NCBI GenBank assembly: GCA_020852835.1
Contig: JADZAC010000072.1
Span: forward strand, 1 to 61,552
DNA from: Flavobacteriales bacterium
Lineage (GTDB): Bacteria; Bacteroidota; Bacteroidia; Flavobacteriales_F; PHOS-HE28
Reading direction: 5' to 3'
Length of the DNA stretch: 61,552 nt
Under the pieces are notes generated by a model, which worked only from the letters and a program-made list of their open reading frames with translations, did not search any database and had not been told where the DNA came from. The position numbers and the translations under genes are program-made. Every line of letters starts with the position of its first letter. Position 1 is the first letter of the stretch. Below are positions 1 to 11,741 of the stretch, in pieces.

Positions 1-227
1 AGCTCCGGTAGCGGCCCGCGTGCGACCCTGACAACAAAGAAGGTGAGACGGCCTTGAATGGACGCAACGATCTGCGGCAACTTCTCCAAGTCCGTGTTCA
101 CTGCTTCAATAGTGTAGCCTTCTTTGACGAGGGCATCATGAACAACGCGAACCCCTAATGCGTGGTCCTTCTCCTGCGAGGAGGGCTTAGCCTGTTGAGC
201 CTTGAAGAAGCGGTCAAATATGCCCAT
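1..227 (-). CDS. Hypothetical protein, 3' end cut by window edge
   Basis: An open frame of 75 codons starts at an ATG at 227 and runs off the left end without a stop. The product begins MGIFDRFFKAQQAK and continues with an amphipathic stretch containing EGYTIEAVNTDLEKLPQIVA and then a hydrophobic strand, LTFFVVRVA. The smooth residue pattern and the lack of stops in GC-rich DNA argue that it is real. The fold looks like a small alpha/beta domain. I recognise similar short Bacteroidota proteins but know no function for them. It lies 147 bases downstream of the next minus-strand gene, so it may share that transcript. The stop and total length cannot be seen. Confidence 0.7.
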   Translation of the reverse strand, partial: MGIFDRFFKAQQAKPSSQEKDHALGVRVVHDALVKEGYTIEAVNTDLEKLPQIVASIQGRLTFFVVRVARGPLPE

Positions 228-373
228 TCTCGATGTGGTCAAGCTGATGTGGTCGAGGCTTCCAAACGATGCGAATGTAGTGCTATCACCGTGGAGAGGC
301 TGTCGGTCGTGAAACAGGCGAAGCCGCAAATCGACTTGACCGAATGCTCCTTGAGGTCATGCCCACAAGCGCC

Positions 374-802
374 TTATACATCCACGTCGTACAAGTCACG
401 CCCGTTGCGCGGAATGCTTGGCACATGGAAGCCGCCGGGTTCGGGGATCTCTTCCACCAAGCTGAAGACAGCGCATTCATCAGGCAAGGGCTCGAAGACC
501 AGTATGAACGTAGTAGTACCGGGCGGGACAGGCATCCATACCGGAACACAAGTGATGCCCTCCGCATGTATCATGGAACTGCGATGGCCCGTTCGTTGAC
601 ACACCAAGTAGGTGCTGGGCCATATACGTGCGCTGGTGCCCCAGACGGTACGAATGTGGCAACGTATGGTGACCTGCCCGCGCTCATCGACCTGTGCCAA
701 CAGTTCTTCACGGATGGCAGGGTCTACCGGCTCCGTTTTCGTCGGAATGGGAAGGACTTCTGTTTCGACGATCGTGTGAGCGTACGGGGTGATCATTGGC
801 AT
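374..802 (-). CDS. Conserved hypothetical protein
   Basis: The frame encodes about 142 residues from the ATG at 802 (MPMITPYAHT). A TTG eight codons upstream, at 826, is an alternative start. No signal peptide or membrane segment is visible. The middle has a beta-rich pattern, RIWPSTYLVC followed by SSMIHAEGITCVPVWMPVPPG, and the C-terminus contains EEIPEPGGFHVPSIPRN and ends in DVYDVDV-like residues (LYDVDV). This Pro/Gly-patterned C-terminal region is reminiscent of conserved Bacteroidota proteins of unknown function. It follows the cell-envelope-like gene at 885-1493 on the same strand. Function is unknown. Confidence 0.6.
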   Translation of the reverse strand: MPMITPYAHTIVETEVLPIPTKTEPVDPAIREELLAQVDERGQVTIRCHIRTVWGTSARIWPSTYLVCQRTGHRSSMIHAEGITCVPVWMPVPPGTTTFILVFEPLPDECAVFSLVEEIPEPGGFHVPSIPRNGRDLYDVDV

Positions 803-826
803 GTGTCTTCTTGAGGTTCCGAACAA

Positions 827-860
827 ATGCCCCCGCAGGTGACATCATATTGGGGGGCAT
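827..860 (-). terminator. Weak terminator-like hairpin
   Basis: ATGCCCCC at 827-834 pairs with GGGGGCAT at 853-860: an 8-bp stem around an 18-base loop. On the minus strand it lies just after the stop of the 885-1493 gene and before the next gene. There is no clear T tract, so it may only attenuate transcription. Confidence 0.3.
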
Positions 861-884
861 CTATACGAACCAAGGAGTGAGTGT

Positions 885-1493
885 TTATCGAATTGCGACA
901 ACCAGCAGAGCCAAGGCAGCAAATCCGATGGCTATTCCACCGCCGCCCCCTTTTGAACGAACACGGTAGCCTGATGCATCCACGATCGTGTAGCTATTCG
1001 GGCCGCGCATCCTCACCCAGCCAACACAATCATTACTGCCGTCCACTATCATGAAGTGGTTCCCGCTATGGTATCTCAACATTCCGATCTGCTCCCCCGA
1101 GTGCCCGGTTATGCGATATGAACGGTGCCTCTCAAGCTTGCGGAAATTGGTATTGAACAGGGTCGCTGTACGGTGAGAATAGTAGCGGCCATTTCGATGG
1201 TAATAGTTGTTCAGGTATGTGCTGGGGTTCCCGGTTGCCACCTTGCCTGTATAGGGGTTCGTGTTCCCCGGATAGCTCCAGTTGTTGTAGGGGTTGCCAT
1301 CCGGTGACGACCGGTAGTGAGGCCGGACGTAAGTGCCATCTTTCCGATAGTAGCCTTTGACATGTACCTGAGCGACGATGTCTACCGTCCCCGCCAAGGC
1401 GATGAAGGACACCACCAGCAGTCGCTTCAAGCTTAGAAAGGACAAGCGTTGTCCAATCCGTGACACCAAGGTTTTGAGCGTGTTCGTGAACAT
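885..1493 (-). CDS. Exported or membrane protein with Tyr/Gly-rich 'YYRKDGTYVRPHYRS' motif
   Basis: A 202-residue protein. A hydrophobic stretch at about residues 24-40 (RLLVVSFIALAGTVDIVAQ) looks like a signal peptide after an unusually long basic N-region. Directly after it comes VHVKGYYRKDGTYVRPHYRS, then NPYTGKVATGNP. I recognise this compact motif from many bacterial exported proteins, but its role is not established. Residues 110-170 suggest a small beta domain, and a Gly5 linker leads to a C-terminal hydrophobic segment (IAIGFAALALLVVAIR). The protein is therefore probably exported and held in a membrane by its C-terminus. The start at 1493 is the only ATG upstream of the hydrophobic segment. 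It is divergent from the regulator at 1585, with 91 bases between them. Confidence 0.7.
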   Translation of the reverse strand: MFTNTLKTLVSRIGQRLSFLSLKRLLVVSFIALAGTVDIVAQVHVKGYYRKDGTYVRPHYRSSPDGNPYNNWSYPGNTNPYTGKVATGNPSTYLNNYYHRNGRYYSHRTATLFNTNFRKLERHRSYRITGHSGEQIGMLRYHSGNHFMIVDGSNDCVGWVRMRGPNSYTIVDASGYRVRSKGGGGGIAIGFAALALLVVAIR

Positions 1494-1584
1494 GGCTTTC
1501 GTTGATTGCCCCGCAAAGGTCAGGGGCGCTACTGTAACCAGCTTGCAGTGGTAAAATCTTCGTCATGCTTCGTTCCTTTGCGAC

Positions 1585-2343
1585 ATGGCCCAGCACCAGC
1601 ACGCGCTTGTTCGTTACGTTGCGCTGGACCGCTGCCTCTCAAGGCTTCGGCTCACCAAGGACGAACTCATTGCTCGATGCTCTGAGGCCGTGAGCCAAGT
1701 GACCGGTGACGATCGCCGCATTTCGGAGAAGACCTTTTACAATGACATCCGTGCGCTACGCGAAGGGATCGTGTTAGGCCGTGAGGCACCAATCGTTTGT
1801 ACTGAAGGCCTCTACCAGTATGATGAGCATGGGTTCTCGCTTTTCCATGCAGGAGCGCAGGACAAGGAAATGAAGGCGCTACAGGAGCGCCTTGAAGCAT
1901 TGGAGATCCGGGCTTGGCGGGTGTTGGAGCGGATCGAAGCACATGGGGTGGATAAACGGCTCGTCGCCGAGGTACGGGCAATCCTATCGGGCGGAAGTAC
2001 ATGCTCATGGGCGTATATCGCCGACAAGGAGGAGGAGGCCGAACGAAAGGTCCAGCGAGCAAAGGACGCTGCGTTGCAGAAATTGATCAAGGAGAAGGAA
2101 GCAGCGAGAGCGAAGGCCGAAAGGTCGCGTCCGGCTTCGAGTGGATCACATGGTGGCACAGTCATGTTCCAGCTTGCACCTATAGTTCCAGACCCACCGG
2201 AAAATCTGACTGCCGATGAACTCGCAAGATGGTTCCTTGACGACATATCTGCTCGGGGGTATCATTTCCCAAAAGTCGGATGGCTGAGCCAAAAGCTTTT
2301 CAGATGGAAGGTCAGGAGGGCCGCAAGGAGTGTGCTGAAGTAG
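1585..2343 (+). CDS. DNA-binding protein resembling the N-terminal part of WYL-family regulators
   Basis: A 252-residue soluble protein. Residues 1-75 (MAQHQHALVRYVALDRCL, then DELIARCSEAVSQVTGDD and KTFYNDIRALREG) match the layout of the N-terminal winged helix of Bacteroidota WYL/YafY-type regulators. Residues about 90-135 are heptad-like (KEMKALQERLEALEIRAWRV). A charged Lys/Glu/Ala helix follows at about 150-185 and a basic tail (KLFRWKVRRAARSVLK) at the end. No C-terminal WYL sensor domain is visible; the second half looks like coiled coil plus an unrecognised domain. It may regulate itself or the divergent gene at 885-1493. The HTH assignment comes from residue pattern only. Confidence 0.65.
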   Translation: MAQHQHALVRYVALDRCLSRLRLTKDELIARCSEAVSQVTGDDRRISEKTFYNDIRALREGIVLGREAPIVCTEGLYQYDEHGFSLFHAGAQDKEMKALQERLEALEIRAWRVLERIEAHGVDKRLVAEVRAILSGGSTCSWAYIADKEEEAERKVQRAKDAALQKLIKEKEAARAKAERSRPASSGSHGGTVMFQLAPIVPDPPENLTADELARWFLDDISARGYHFPKVGWLSQKLFRWKVRRAARSVLK

Positions 2344-2528
2344 TCATGTGCTTCTTGATATTCGTGTCCTCGGATAAGTAGATGGATGCCCGCGTGAGGG
2401 ATGGAAGCGGCAGCCCGGCGTAGTGATGTGCGAGCAGCGCACGGAGCGAGGAGGCTGCGAGGAACGAGCAGACCCCGCAGCCCGATGCGATGCCGCACAG
2501 CGCAAGGCGGCTAAAGCGGACAGCCCGA

Positions 2529-2609
2529 CCCCGCCTGCTCCCGAGCGTAGCCCGGCGGAGCGAAGGGATGAGGCGGGGACACGCCCACTCCTTCGCTACG
2601 CTCGGAGTG
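2529..2609. repeat. Intergenic inverted repeats after carB
   Basis: The 271-base gap between the regulator and carB is GC-rich and contains no gene. CCCCGCCTGCTCCC at 2529-2542 pairs with GGGATGAGGCGGGG at 2565-2578 (12 of 14 positions). CACTCC at 2586-2591 pairs with GGAGTG at 2604-2609. Both elements contain GAGCGTAGC/GAGCGAAG-like words. They may end transcription from both sides, or be copies of a dispersed intergenic repeat. Confidence 0.4.
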
Positions 2610-2614
2610 ACCGT

Positions 2615-5425
<2,811 letters not shown>

Positions 5426-5682
5426 GTCCGGAGGGTGTCCGTCCGCCGCCGTTCCGAGGCGCGCCGTCGCGTCTGCTGCGGCACTAGCGACCGGAACATG
5501 GGCGGACTCGGGGCGCGAAGGTACCCCATGGCACCGCAGCCCGGCCGGGAATTGTGCATAAGCCGGGCCGATCGTGAAGAAATGCCGCCGTCCCGCCCTT
5601 CCGGTGGGAAGCACTCCGGCCAACCTCTTCTCCTGCTTGCGCGTCATCGACTTACTTTGCCCCCTACAAACCGACCCAGCAG

Positions 5683-6039
5683 ATGAGAACCTTGTTGATG
5701 ACCCTCACCTTGGCCACCGGCCTTACCGCCATGGCCCAGCAGAGCGGGCACACGGAGAAGACCCCGGCCGAAAAAGCCGCCCACCGCACCGAACGTATGG
5801 TGCAGGACTTGGGCTTGGATGCCGCCCAGCAAGAAAAGGTGGCCTCCATCAACTTGGCATACGCCCGGGCCATGAACGACCTGCGATCCGTACAGGAGCA
5901 GGACCGCAAAGGCCGCGCCGACCACCTGAAGGCAAGCCGCGACAACGGCTTTCAGCAAGTGCTCACGGCAGAGCAATTCCATAAACTGCTGCAGCTCCGC
6001 GAAGAGCGGAAGACCCAAGGGAACGAGGCCGAAGACTGA
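5683..6039 (+). CDS. Spy/CpxP-like small periplasmic protein
   Basis: A 118-residue protein with a short signal peptide (MRTLLMTLTLATGLTAMAQ). The mature part is charged and almost wholly helical, with two motifs like the LTxxQ signature of the Spy/CpxP group: LDAAQQEKV and LTAEQFHKL. Proteins of this group bind unfolded polypeptides or metals in the periplasm; a similar envelope-stress role here is inference. The gene stands alone, divergent from carB, and is followed by a strong hairpin terminator. TTACTTTG at 5652-5659 could be a -7 element. Confidence 0.75.
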   Translation: MRTLLMTLTLATGLTAMAQQSGHTEKTPAEKAAHRTERMVQDLGLDAAQQEKVASINLAYARAMNDLRSVQEQDRKGRADHLKASRDNGFQQVLTAEQFHKLLQLREERKTQGNEAED

Positions 6040-6054
6040 CCACCGCCCCGTAAT

Positions 6055-6095
6055 AACGGCAAAGGCCGCCCGTAACCCGGGCGGCCTTTGCCGTT
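6055..6095 (+). terminator. Strong intrinsic hairpin
   Basis: AACGGCAAAGGCCGCCCG at 6055-6072 is perfectly complementary to CGGGCGGCCTTTGCCGTT at 6078-6095: an 18-bp stem with a 5-base loop, 16 bases after the Spy-like gene. The stem end CTTTGCCGTT replaces a long T tract. Confidence 0.85.
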
Positions 6096-6184
6096 CCGCC
6101 CCCCCCATTAAACCTGGGCGCCATGGCCTGCCCTGTATCTTCTTTCCGCGAATTGGCCCACCTTTGCCCGACCATTCCCACGCC

Positions 6185-7411
6185 ATGCCATCCATCTCCC
6201 AGAAAGGGCAAACCATGCCCGCTTCTCCCATCCGCAAGCTGGTTCCCTTTGCCGAAGCCGCCAAGAAACGTGGCGTGGAAGTGCTCCACCTCAATATCGG
6301 CCAGCCGGACATCCACAGCCCGGAAGTGGCACTGGAGGCCATCCGCAGCAACCAGCTTAATGTGGTGGAATACAGTCACAGCGCGGGCTTTGAGAGCTAC
6401 CGCAAAGGCCTGGCAGCCTACTACCAGGCGCACCGCATTCCGGTTTCCCACGAGGACATCATCATTACCACGGGCGGCTCCGAAGCGCTGCTCTTCGGCA
6501 TGATGGCCTGTTTCAACCCAGGCGATGAGCTCATCATCCCCGAACCGTTCTATGCCAACTACAATGCCTTCGCCATCCAGGCAGGCATCACCGTGGTGCC
6601 CTTGCGCAGCACCATCCACGACGGCTTCGCCCTGCCTCCCGCCACCGAGTTCGAAAAACTCATCACCCCGCGCACCAAAGGCATCCTGATCTGCAACCCC
6701 GGCAACCCCACCGGTGCCCTCTACGGCCGCCAAGAACTGGAAACCTTGCGCGACATCGTGAAAAAACACGACCTCTTCCTCTTCAGCGACGAGGTGTACC
6801 GCGAGTTCTGCTACGATGGCGCACAGCACATCAGCGCCATGGAACTGCCCGGCATTGAGCAGAACGTGGTACTGGTGGACAGCGTGAGCAAGCGCTACAG
6901 CATGTGCGGCGCACGGATCGGCGCCTTCATCACCCGCAACAAGGAGCTGCTGGCCACCGCCATGAAGTTCGCCCAGGCCCGGCTCAGCCCGCCCACCTAC
7001 GGACAGATCGCCTCGGAAGCCGCGCTGCACGCGCCCAAAAGCTACTTCGAGGAAGTGAACCTCGAATACCGCGAGCGCCGCAACATCCTGGTGGACGGCC
7101 TGAACACCATCCCTGGCGTGGTTTGCCCCAAACCCAAGGGCGCCTTTTACTGCGTGGCTGAACTGCCCATTGATGATGCCGATGTGTTCTGCCAATGGCT
7201 GCTCGAAAAATTCGAGCACCAAGGCCACACCGTGATGATGGCCCCGGCCACCGGCTTCTATGCCCAGCCCGGTCCCGGCAAGAAGCAGGTGCGCCTGGCC
7301 TACGTGCTGGAAAAGGCCAAGCTGCAAATGGCTGTGGAATGCCTGCGCGTAGCGCTGGATACTTACGCCCGAACTCCGGCCATGGCCGGCCAGGAAGCCG
7401 CCAGCCGTTGA
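6185..7411 (+). CDS. PLP-dependent aminotransferase, class I/II (aspartate/aromatic type)
   Basis: The 408-residue product is a fold-type I aminotransferase that would exchange amino groups between an amino acid and a 2-oxo acid. Visible features are LNIGQPDIHSP in the N-terminal substrate arm, TTGGSEAL in the cofactor-binding segment, LICNPGNPTGALY, SDEVYREF with the PLP-contacting Asp and Tyr, and the Schiff-base lysine K236 in DSVSKRYS. YGQIASEAA and the C-terminal Arg-containing KKQVRLAYV fit the family. The start at 6185 (MPSISQKGQT) is preferred to an in-frame ATG at 6164; another Met lies at residue 11. CACCTTTG at 6159-6166 could be its -7 element. The exact substrate cannot be read from sequence. 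Confidence 0.9.
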   Translation: MPSISQKGQTMPASPIRKLVPFAEAAKKRGVEVLHLNIGQPDIHSPEVALEAIRSNQLNVVEYSHSAGFESYRKGLAAYYQAHRIPVSHEDIIITTGGSEALLFGMMACFNPGDELIIPEPFYANYNAFAIQAGITVVPLRSTIHDGFALPPATEFEKLITPRTKGILICNPGNPTGALYGRQELETLRDIVKKHDLFLFSDEVYREFCYDGAQHISAMELPGIEQNVVLVDSVSKRYSMCGARIGAFITRNKELLATAMKFAQARLSPPTYGQIASEAALHAPKSYFEEVNLEYRERRNILVDGLNTIPGVVCPKPKGAFYCVAELPIDDADVFCQWLLEKFEHQGHTVMMAPATGFYAQPGPGKKQVRLAYVLEKAKLQMAVECLRVALDTYARTPAMAGQEAASR

Positions 7412-7433
7412 TCGGCAGCCCCAGGTTCCTGCT

Positions 7434-8351
7434 TCAAGCCGCCTTGCGCAGTGTTCGGTCCTGGTATGCAAGACCGGTCTGTGCCTTGGCCAGGTCCGCG
7501 CTCCAACTGGCCCGCTTGCCCCGGCCCAGTTCGCGCCAGCCGTACACCAGCACCAAGGTGAGCGCTGACAGCACATTTACCGCCACGAACGAGTTCACGT
7601 AGGTGGCATCCATGTGGTGCAGGCCCGGAAGCACCGGCAGCAGGAAAAAGGCGCAGTTGCTTACGATCTGCATGATCAGCAGCACCACCCCGCTGTGGGT
7701 CATGTTGTAGGCCCACCCCAGCAGAAAAGCCAGGGCCACCATGCTGGTCATGAACACCGGCAAGGGGTAGCCGTCGGGCACACCCTCGCCCACCAGCAGC
7801 ATGGGCATATACCATAGGGCCCAGCCTATGCCGGTGAACAAACAGGCTACGGCTGCCGGGTACCTGTCTTGTAGCCGGGTGGCGCAGTACTTCATCCAAC
7901 TGGTCTCCTCCACAAAGGCAATGGCCACAATAAAAGGGAAGGCCCGCAACAGGTTCTTCAGCGTGGCCCAGTCCCCGCCCAACAGGCCCTCCACGAAGAA
8001 ACCGGGCCATTGCCGGATGCCGAGCAACGCCAAGGCGGCAATGCCGCACCAAGTGAACAGGAACTTCCAGGAGAAGGCCAAGGCATACCAGCCCGCAGGC
8101 ACCCGCCAATGGCGGAACCCGTTGAACAAGGTGGCGAGGCCGGCCTTTCCCTCCAGGTAGGCCGTCAGTAGAACAGCAAAGATCAACGGACCGAACAACC
8201 TGAGCCTGAACACCATATGCACCAAGCCGCCGTCGTGCAAGGCCGCTCCATCGCCCAGCCGCCAGCTAATAAAAGCCATCACCCCTACCTGGTAACCCAA
8301 GGTGAGCGCCATAAAAACAAGGACCGGGTACCGTGCCACGTACTGCCGCAT
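7434..8351 (-). CDS. CPBP-family intramembrane protease homologue, active site degenerate
   Basis: A 305-residue membrane protein with about eight hydrophobic segments. The CPBP (Rce1/abortive-infection) core is recognisable: FVEETSWMKY corresponds to the EExxxR motif, WALWYMPML to the FxxxH motif, and LLIMQIVSN to the HxxxN motif. In the last two the usual catalytic histidines are replaced by Met and Gln, and motif 1 has lost its Arg. It may therefore be a non-proteolytic relative or a family variant. It converges on the aminotransferase with 22 bases between them and is divergent from the large T9SS protein at 8488. Confidence 0.8.
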   Translation of the reverse strand: MRQYVARYPVLVFMALTLGYQVGVMAFISWRLGDGAALHDGGLVHMVFRLRLFGPLIFAVLLTAYLEGKAGLATLFNGFRHWRVPAGWYALAFSWKFLFTWCGIAALALLGIRQWPGFFVEGLLGGDWATLKNLLRAFPFIVAIAFVEETSWMKYCATRLQDRYPAAVACLFTGIGWALWYMPMLLVGEGVPDGYPLPVFMTSMVALAFLLGWAYNMTHSGVVLLIMQIVSNCAFFLLPVLPGLHHMDATYVNSFVAVNVLSALTLVLVYGWRELGRGKRASWSADLAKAQTGLAYQDRTLRKAA

Positions 8352-8487
8352 GCTGCAAAGAAACAGGCCTGACCCGGCTCAAACGTGAGTATTTCCGGAA
8401 AAGTTCACCCGCCTTCGGCAACCAATTGAACAACTTGCGTTATAACTTTAGTCACGTCTTCATTTCATCCTGCCCCTCTATGCCGCA

Positions 8488-11400
8488 ATGACTACCCCCA
8501 TTGTGTCTTGGACAAATTGGATCAACCGTTCCGGATACAGTACGATCTGTATCGCCTTGCTCGGCTTCACCATCAGCGGCAGCAAGGCGCTGGCACAAGC
8601 TTCCAGCGATGGGTGCGGTTTCACGCCCGGTGCCCAATGGACGGTGGGGGCCACGTGCAACCCGTTGGACTTTGACAAGCCGAACGGTTACGGGAACGAT
8701 ATGAACCCCGCAGGCTGCAATGCCAGTGCCGATGACGACGCCTTCGCCTGGTTCGCAGGTACCGGCAATCCCGTCATTGTGCAATACACCCCGCCCGCAG
8801 GCATCGACGCGGTGTTGCATGTGCTCAGTGGCACCTGTGCCGCACCCGTGGTCCAGGCCTGTTCAGACAACTGTTGCGGCGGTGCCGTGGAGTCGGTCAC
8901 CATCCCCACCATTGCCGGCAACAACTATATCATTCGGGTGCAACGCTACGGGGGAAGCGCTGCCATGAACAACGGTACGCTATGTGTGTTCAATGCCCCG
9001 CCGCCGCCAACCAATGATGACCCTTGCGGCGCCACCGCCCTGCCGGTGAATGCCTCCTGCACCTACACCGCTTCCACCAGCACCAACGCCACGTCCACCT
9101 CGGGGGTGCCCGCACCGACCTGCTCCAACTATGCCGGTGCAGATGTGTGGTTCAGCGTGGTGGTCCCCGCCACCGGCGGATTGATCATTGACAGCAACAC
9201 CGGGGTGGTCACCGATGGCGGCATGGCCCTCTACACCGCCCCCAACTGCAGCGGCACCTTTACCCAAGTGGCCTGCGATGACGATGGCAGCGCCAATGGC
9301 CTGATGCCCATGATCCAAGCCACCGGCCTCACACCCGGAAGCACCGTGTACGTGCGTTTCTGGGAATACGGCGGGGACAACAATGGTACCTTCTCCATCT
9401 GTGCGCAGAACTACACCCCGCCCGCTCCGCCGGCCAATGACGACCCCTGCTCCGCTACCGTGGCCCCCGTGAACCCGGACTTGAACTGCACCAGCCAAAC
9501 AGCGGGCACCTTGGTGGGTGCCACCGCCACCGGCCTGCCCGCTTCTCCCTGCTTCGGCACACCGGACAATGACGTCTGGTACAGCTTTACCGCCACCAAC
9601 ACCACGCACTACGTTTCCTTGAACAACGTGGCTGGCAACGTGACCGACCTCTACCATGCGGTATACAGCGGCACTTGCGGCACCCTTGCCAACATCAGCT
9701 GCAGCGACGCCAACAACTCCACGCTCACCGGCCTCACCATCGGCCAAACCTATTGGATCAGGGTATACTCCTACTGGGCATTCGTGAGCGGCGATGTGAG
9801 CACCTTCGACTTGTGCTTGACCACCCCCCCGCCACCGCCTGGCTGCGGTGATGTGTTCTACGATCCCGGAGGATCCGGCGGAAACTACCCCATGAACAGC
9901 AATTCCATCGTTACCATCTGCCCCACGATCCCGGGCGACATGGTCGTGCTCAACTTCACCGCATTTGCCACGGAGTCCTTTTTTGATGAACTGATGCTCT
10001 ACGATGGCCCGAACACCTCGGCGCCCTTTATCGGTAGTTTCAGCGGCACTGCACTCCCTCCGGTCATCATCGCCTCCAACCTCGGCGGCTGCATTACCGC
10101 CAGGTTCACCTCCGACGGGAGCGTGAACAACACGGGCTGGGCAGCGAATGTGTCCTGCCAGACGCCCCCGGCGGGTGATTGCGTGTATGTGCTGCGCTTG
10201 AACGACAGCAACGGCAACGGGTGGGGCTCTTCCAATGTGGGCGTGCGGATCAATGGTGGCCCCTATACCTATTACACGGTTACCGGCACCTCCAATGTGG
10301 TGTTCATCGGTGTGAACCTGGGCGATGTGATCGAGTTCAATTACAACGCCTCCGGGCCCAACCAAGGCCAGAACTCCTACACCATCTCCAAATTGGGCGA
10401 AAGCCCCTACTTCTCCTCCGCAACCCCGCCGGCAAGCGGGATCACCTTCTCCCAAACCGTGGATTGCGGACCGCCGCCCGCCCAACCGCAAGACTGTGCA
10501 GGAGGCATCACCCTGTGCAGCTCCCAGAACATTTCCACCTCGAGCACCAGCACCGGGCAATTTGACGACCTGGATGCCACCAACCAAGGCTGTCTTTCCG
10601 CAGGTGAACGCCAAGGTACCTGGTACTACTTCTCCCCGCAAACCAACGGCACCATCGCTTTTTCCATTGCACCTGCAAATGGTACCGACGACTATGATTT
10701 TGCAGTTTGGGGGCCCTATTCCAGTGCGCAGTGCCCGAGCGGCCCGCCCCTGCGCTGCAGCTATGATGCCCCCGGACCCACCACTACCGGGCTTAGTGCC
10801 TCCGCCACCCAAACTTCCGAAGGAGCCGGCGGCACCGGCTGGGTGATGGACATCGCCGCAAATGCCGGGGAAGTGTACGTGCTGTACATCGACAACTATT
10901 CCACTTCCGGGCAAGCCTTCACCCTTTCCTGGCAGTTGTCCGGTGGAGCCAGTTTGGACTGCACCACCCTACCGGTGGAACTCCTCCAGTTGGAGGCCGA
11001 AGCAAACGACCCCGTGATACATGTGCTCTGGGCCACGGCCACCGAACACAACAGCAGCCACTTCAACGTGCAGCGCAGTTTGGACAATGAGCACTTCTCC
11101 ACCATCGGCACGGTGGCGGCCGCCGGCAACAGCCAGATCCGCACAAACTACCTCTTTGTCGATGAACACCCCTTCCGGGGCGTGAACTACTACCGCTTGG
11201 AACAGGTGGACATGGACGGCACCCTGATGCGCACGCACACGGTCACCGCCTCCCTGCACATGGATACCGGCCGGCCAACCCTCTATCCCAACCCCACCGC
11301 CGATCAGCTCCATGTTGCCTTCCCATCTCCCGTGGACGGCCAAGCCGACCTGTATGTGCGAGATGCGCTGGGGCGAACCATTGTGCATGCTTCGGCACCT

Positions 11401-11523
11401 GCGGTAAACGGACAAACGTCCACATTGCTGCACACCGACCAGTTGGCCAGCGGCTGGTACACGCTGCACATCGCCTTGCCTAACGGCACCATGCTGCCGG
11501 GCGAAAGCTTTGTGAAGCGCTGA
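8488..11523 (+). CDS. Large secreted T9SS protein with CUB-like domain
   Basis: A 1011-residue exported protein. The signal peptide ends near ALAQ at residue 37. Repeating beta domains that open with NDDPC start at about residues 175 and 316 (pre-peptidase-like, with paired cysteines). A CUB-like domain spans about 452-557 (CGDVFYDPGGSGGNYP ... DELMLYDGPN). Another cysteine-bearing beta domain lies at about 670-815 and a fibronectin-like segment at about 830-915 (VLWATATEHNSSHF). The last 80 residues form a type A T9SS sorting domain (LYPNPTADQLHV ... GWYTLHIA). It is probably anchored to the cell surface or released; no catalytic motif is seen, so adhesion or scaffolding is the best guess. 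Confidence 0.92.
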   Translation: MTTPIVSWTNWINRSGYSTICIALLGFTISGSKALAQASSDGCGFTPGAQWTVGATCNPLDFDKPNGYGNDMNPAGCNASADDDAFAWFAGTGNPVIVQYTPPAGIDAVLHVLSGTCAAPVVQACSDNCCGGAVESVTIPTIAGNNYIIRVQRYGGSAAMNNGTLCVFNAPPPPTNDDPCGATALPVNASCTYTASTSTNATSTSGVPAPTCSNYAGADVWFSVVVPATGGLIIDSNTGVVTDGGMALYTAPNCSGTFTQVACDDDGSANGLMPMIQATGLTPGSTVYVRFWEYGGDNNGTFSICAQNYTPPAPPANDDPCSATVAPVNPDLNCTSQTAGTLVGATATGLPASPCFGTPDNDVWYSFTATNTTHYVSLNNVAGNVTDLYHAVYSGTCGTLANISCSDANNSTLTGLTIGQTYWIRVYSYWAFVSGDVSTFDLCLTTPPPPPGCGDVFYDPGGSGGNYPMNSNSIVTICPTIPGDMVVLNFTAFATESFFDELMLYDGPNTSAPFIGSFSGTALPPVIIASNLGGCITARFTSDGSVNNTGWAANVSCQTPPAGDCVYVLRLNDSNGNGWGSSNVGVRINGGPYTYYTVTGTSNVVFIGVNLGDVIEFNYNASGPNQGQNSYTISKLGESPYFSSATPPASGITFSQTVDCGPPPAQPQDCAGGITLCSSQNISTSSTSTGQFDDLDATNQGCLSAGERQGTWYYFSPQTNGTIAFSIAPANGTDDYDFAVWGPYSSAQCPSGPPLRCSYDAPGPTTTGLSASATQTSEGAGGTGWVMDIAANAGEVYVLYIDNYSTSGQAFTLSWQLSGGASLDCTTLPVELLQLEAEANDPVIHVLWATATEHNSSHFNVQRSLDNEHFSTIGTVAAAGNSQIRTNYLFVDEHPFRGVNYYRLEQVDMDGTLMRTHTVTASLHMDTGRPTLYPNPTADQLHVAFPSPVDGQADLYVRDALGRTIVHASAPAVNGQTSTLLHTDQLASGWYTLHIALPNGTMLPGESFVKR

Positions 11524-11741
11524 ACCCGGGCACCCGCACAATGTCCATGCCCCCCGTCGGTAGCTCAATGCCCGATGTGCAGGGTGCAATTTTCAGTGGC
11601 CCGCTGACCTATTGGCCAAGTCGGCTGCAAGTTTAGATCGCATTGGACCGGTGCAGGTCCAGGAGCACCATGCCCCCCCAGGAGCAGCCAATGATCGCCG
11701 CCAGGGCAAACTTCCGGTTCAACGGTGTATACTGTGCCGCC

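Noticed and set aside
1132..1602. 156-residue minus-strand frame overlapping the 885-1493 gene
   Set aside because: It is an alternative frame of the same DNA with no domain; the 885-1493 frame has signal peptide and the conserved motif.
8980..10914. 644-residue minus-strand frame opposite the T9SS protein
   Set aside because: Composition is Gly/Val/His-rich and lacks any motif; the plus-strand protein has signal peptide, CUB-like domain and sorting domain.
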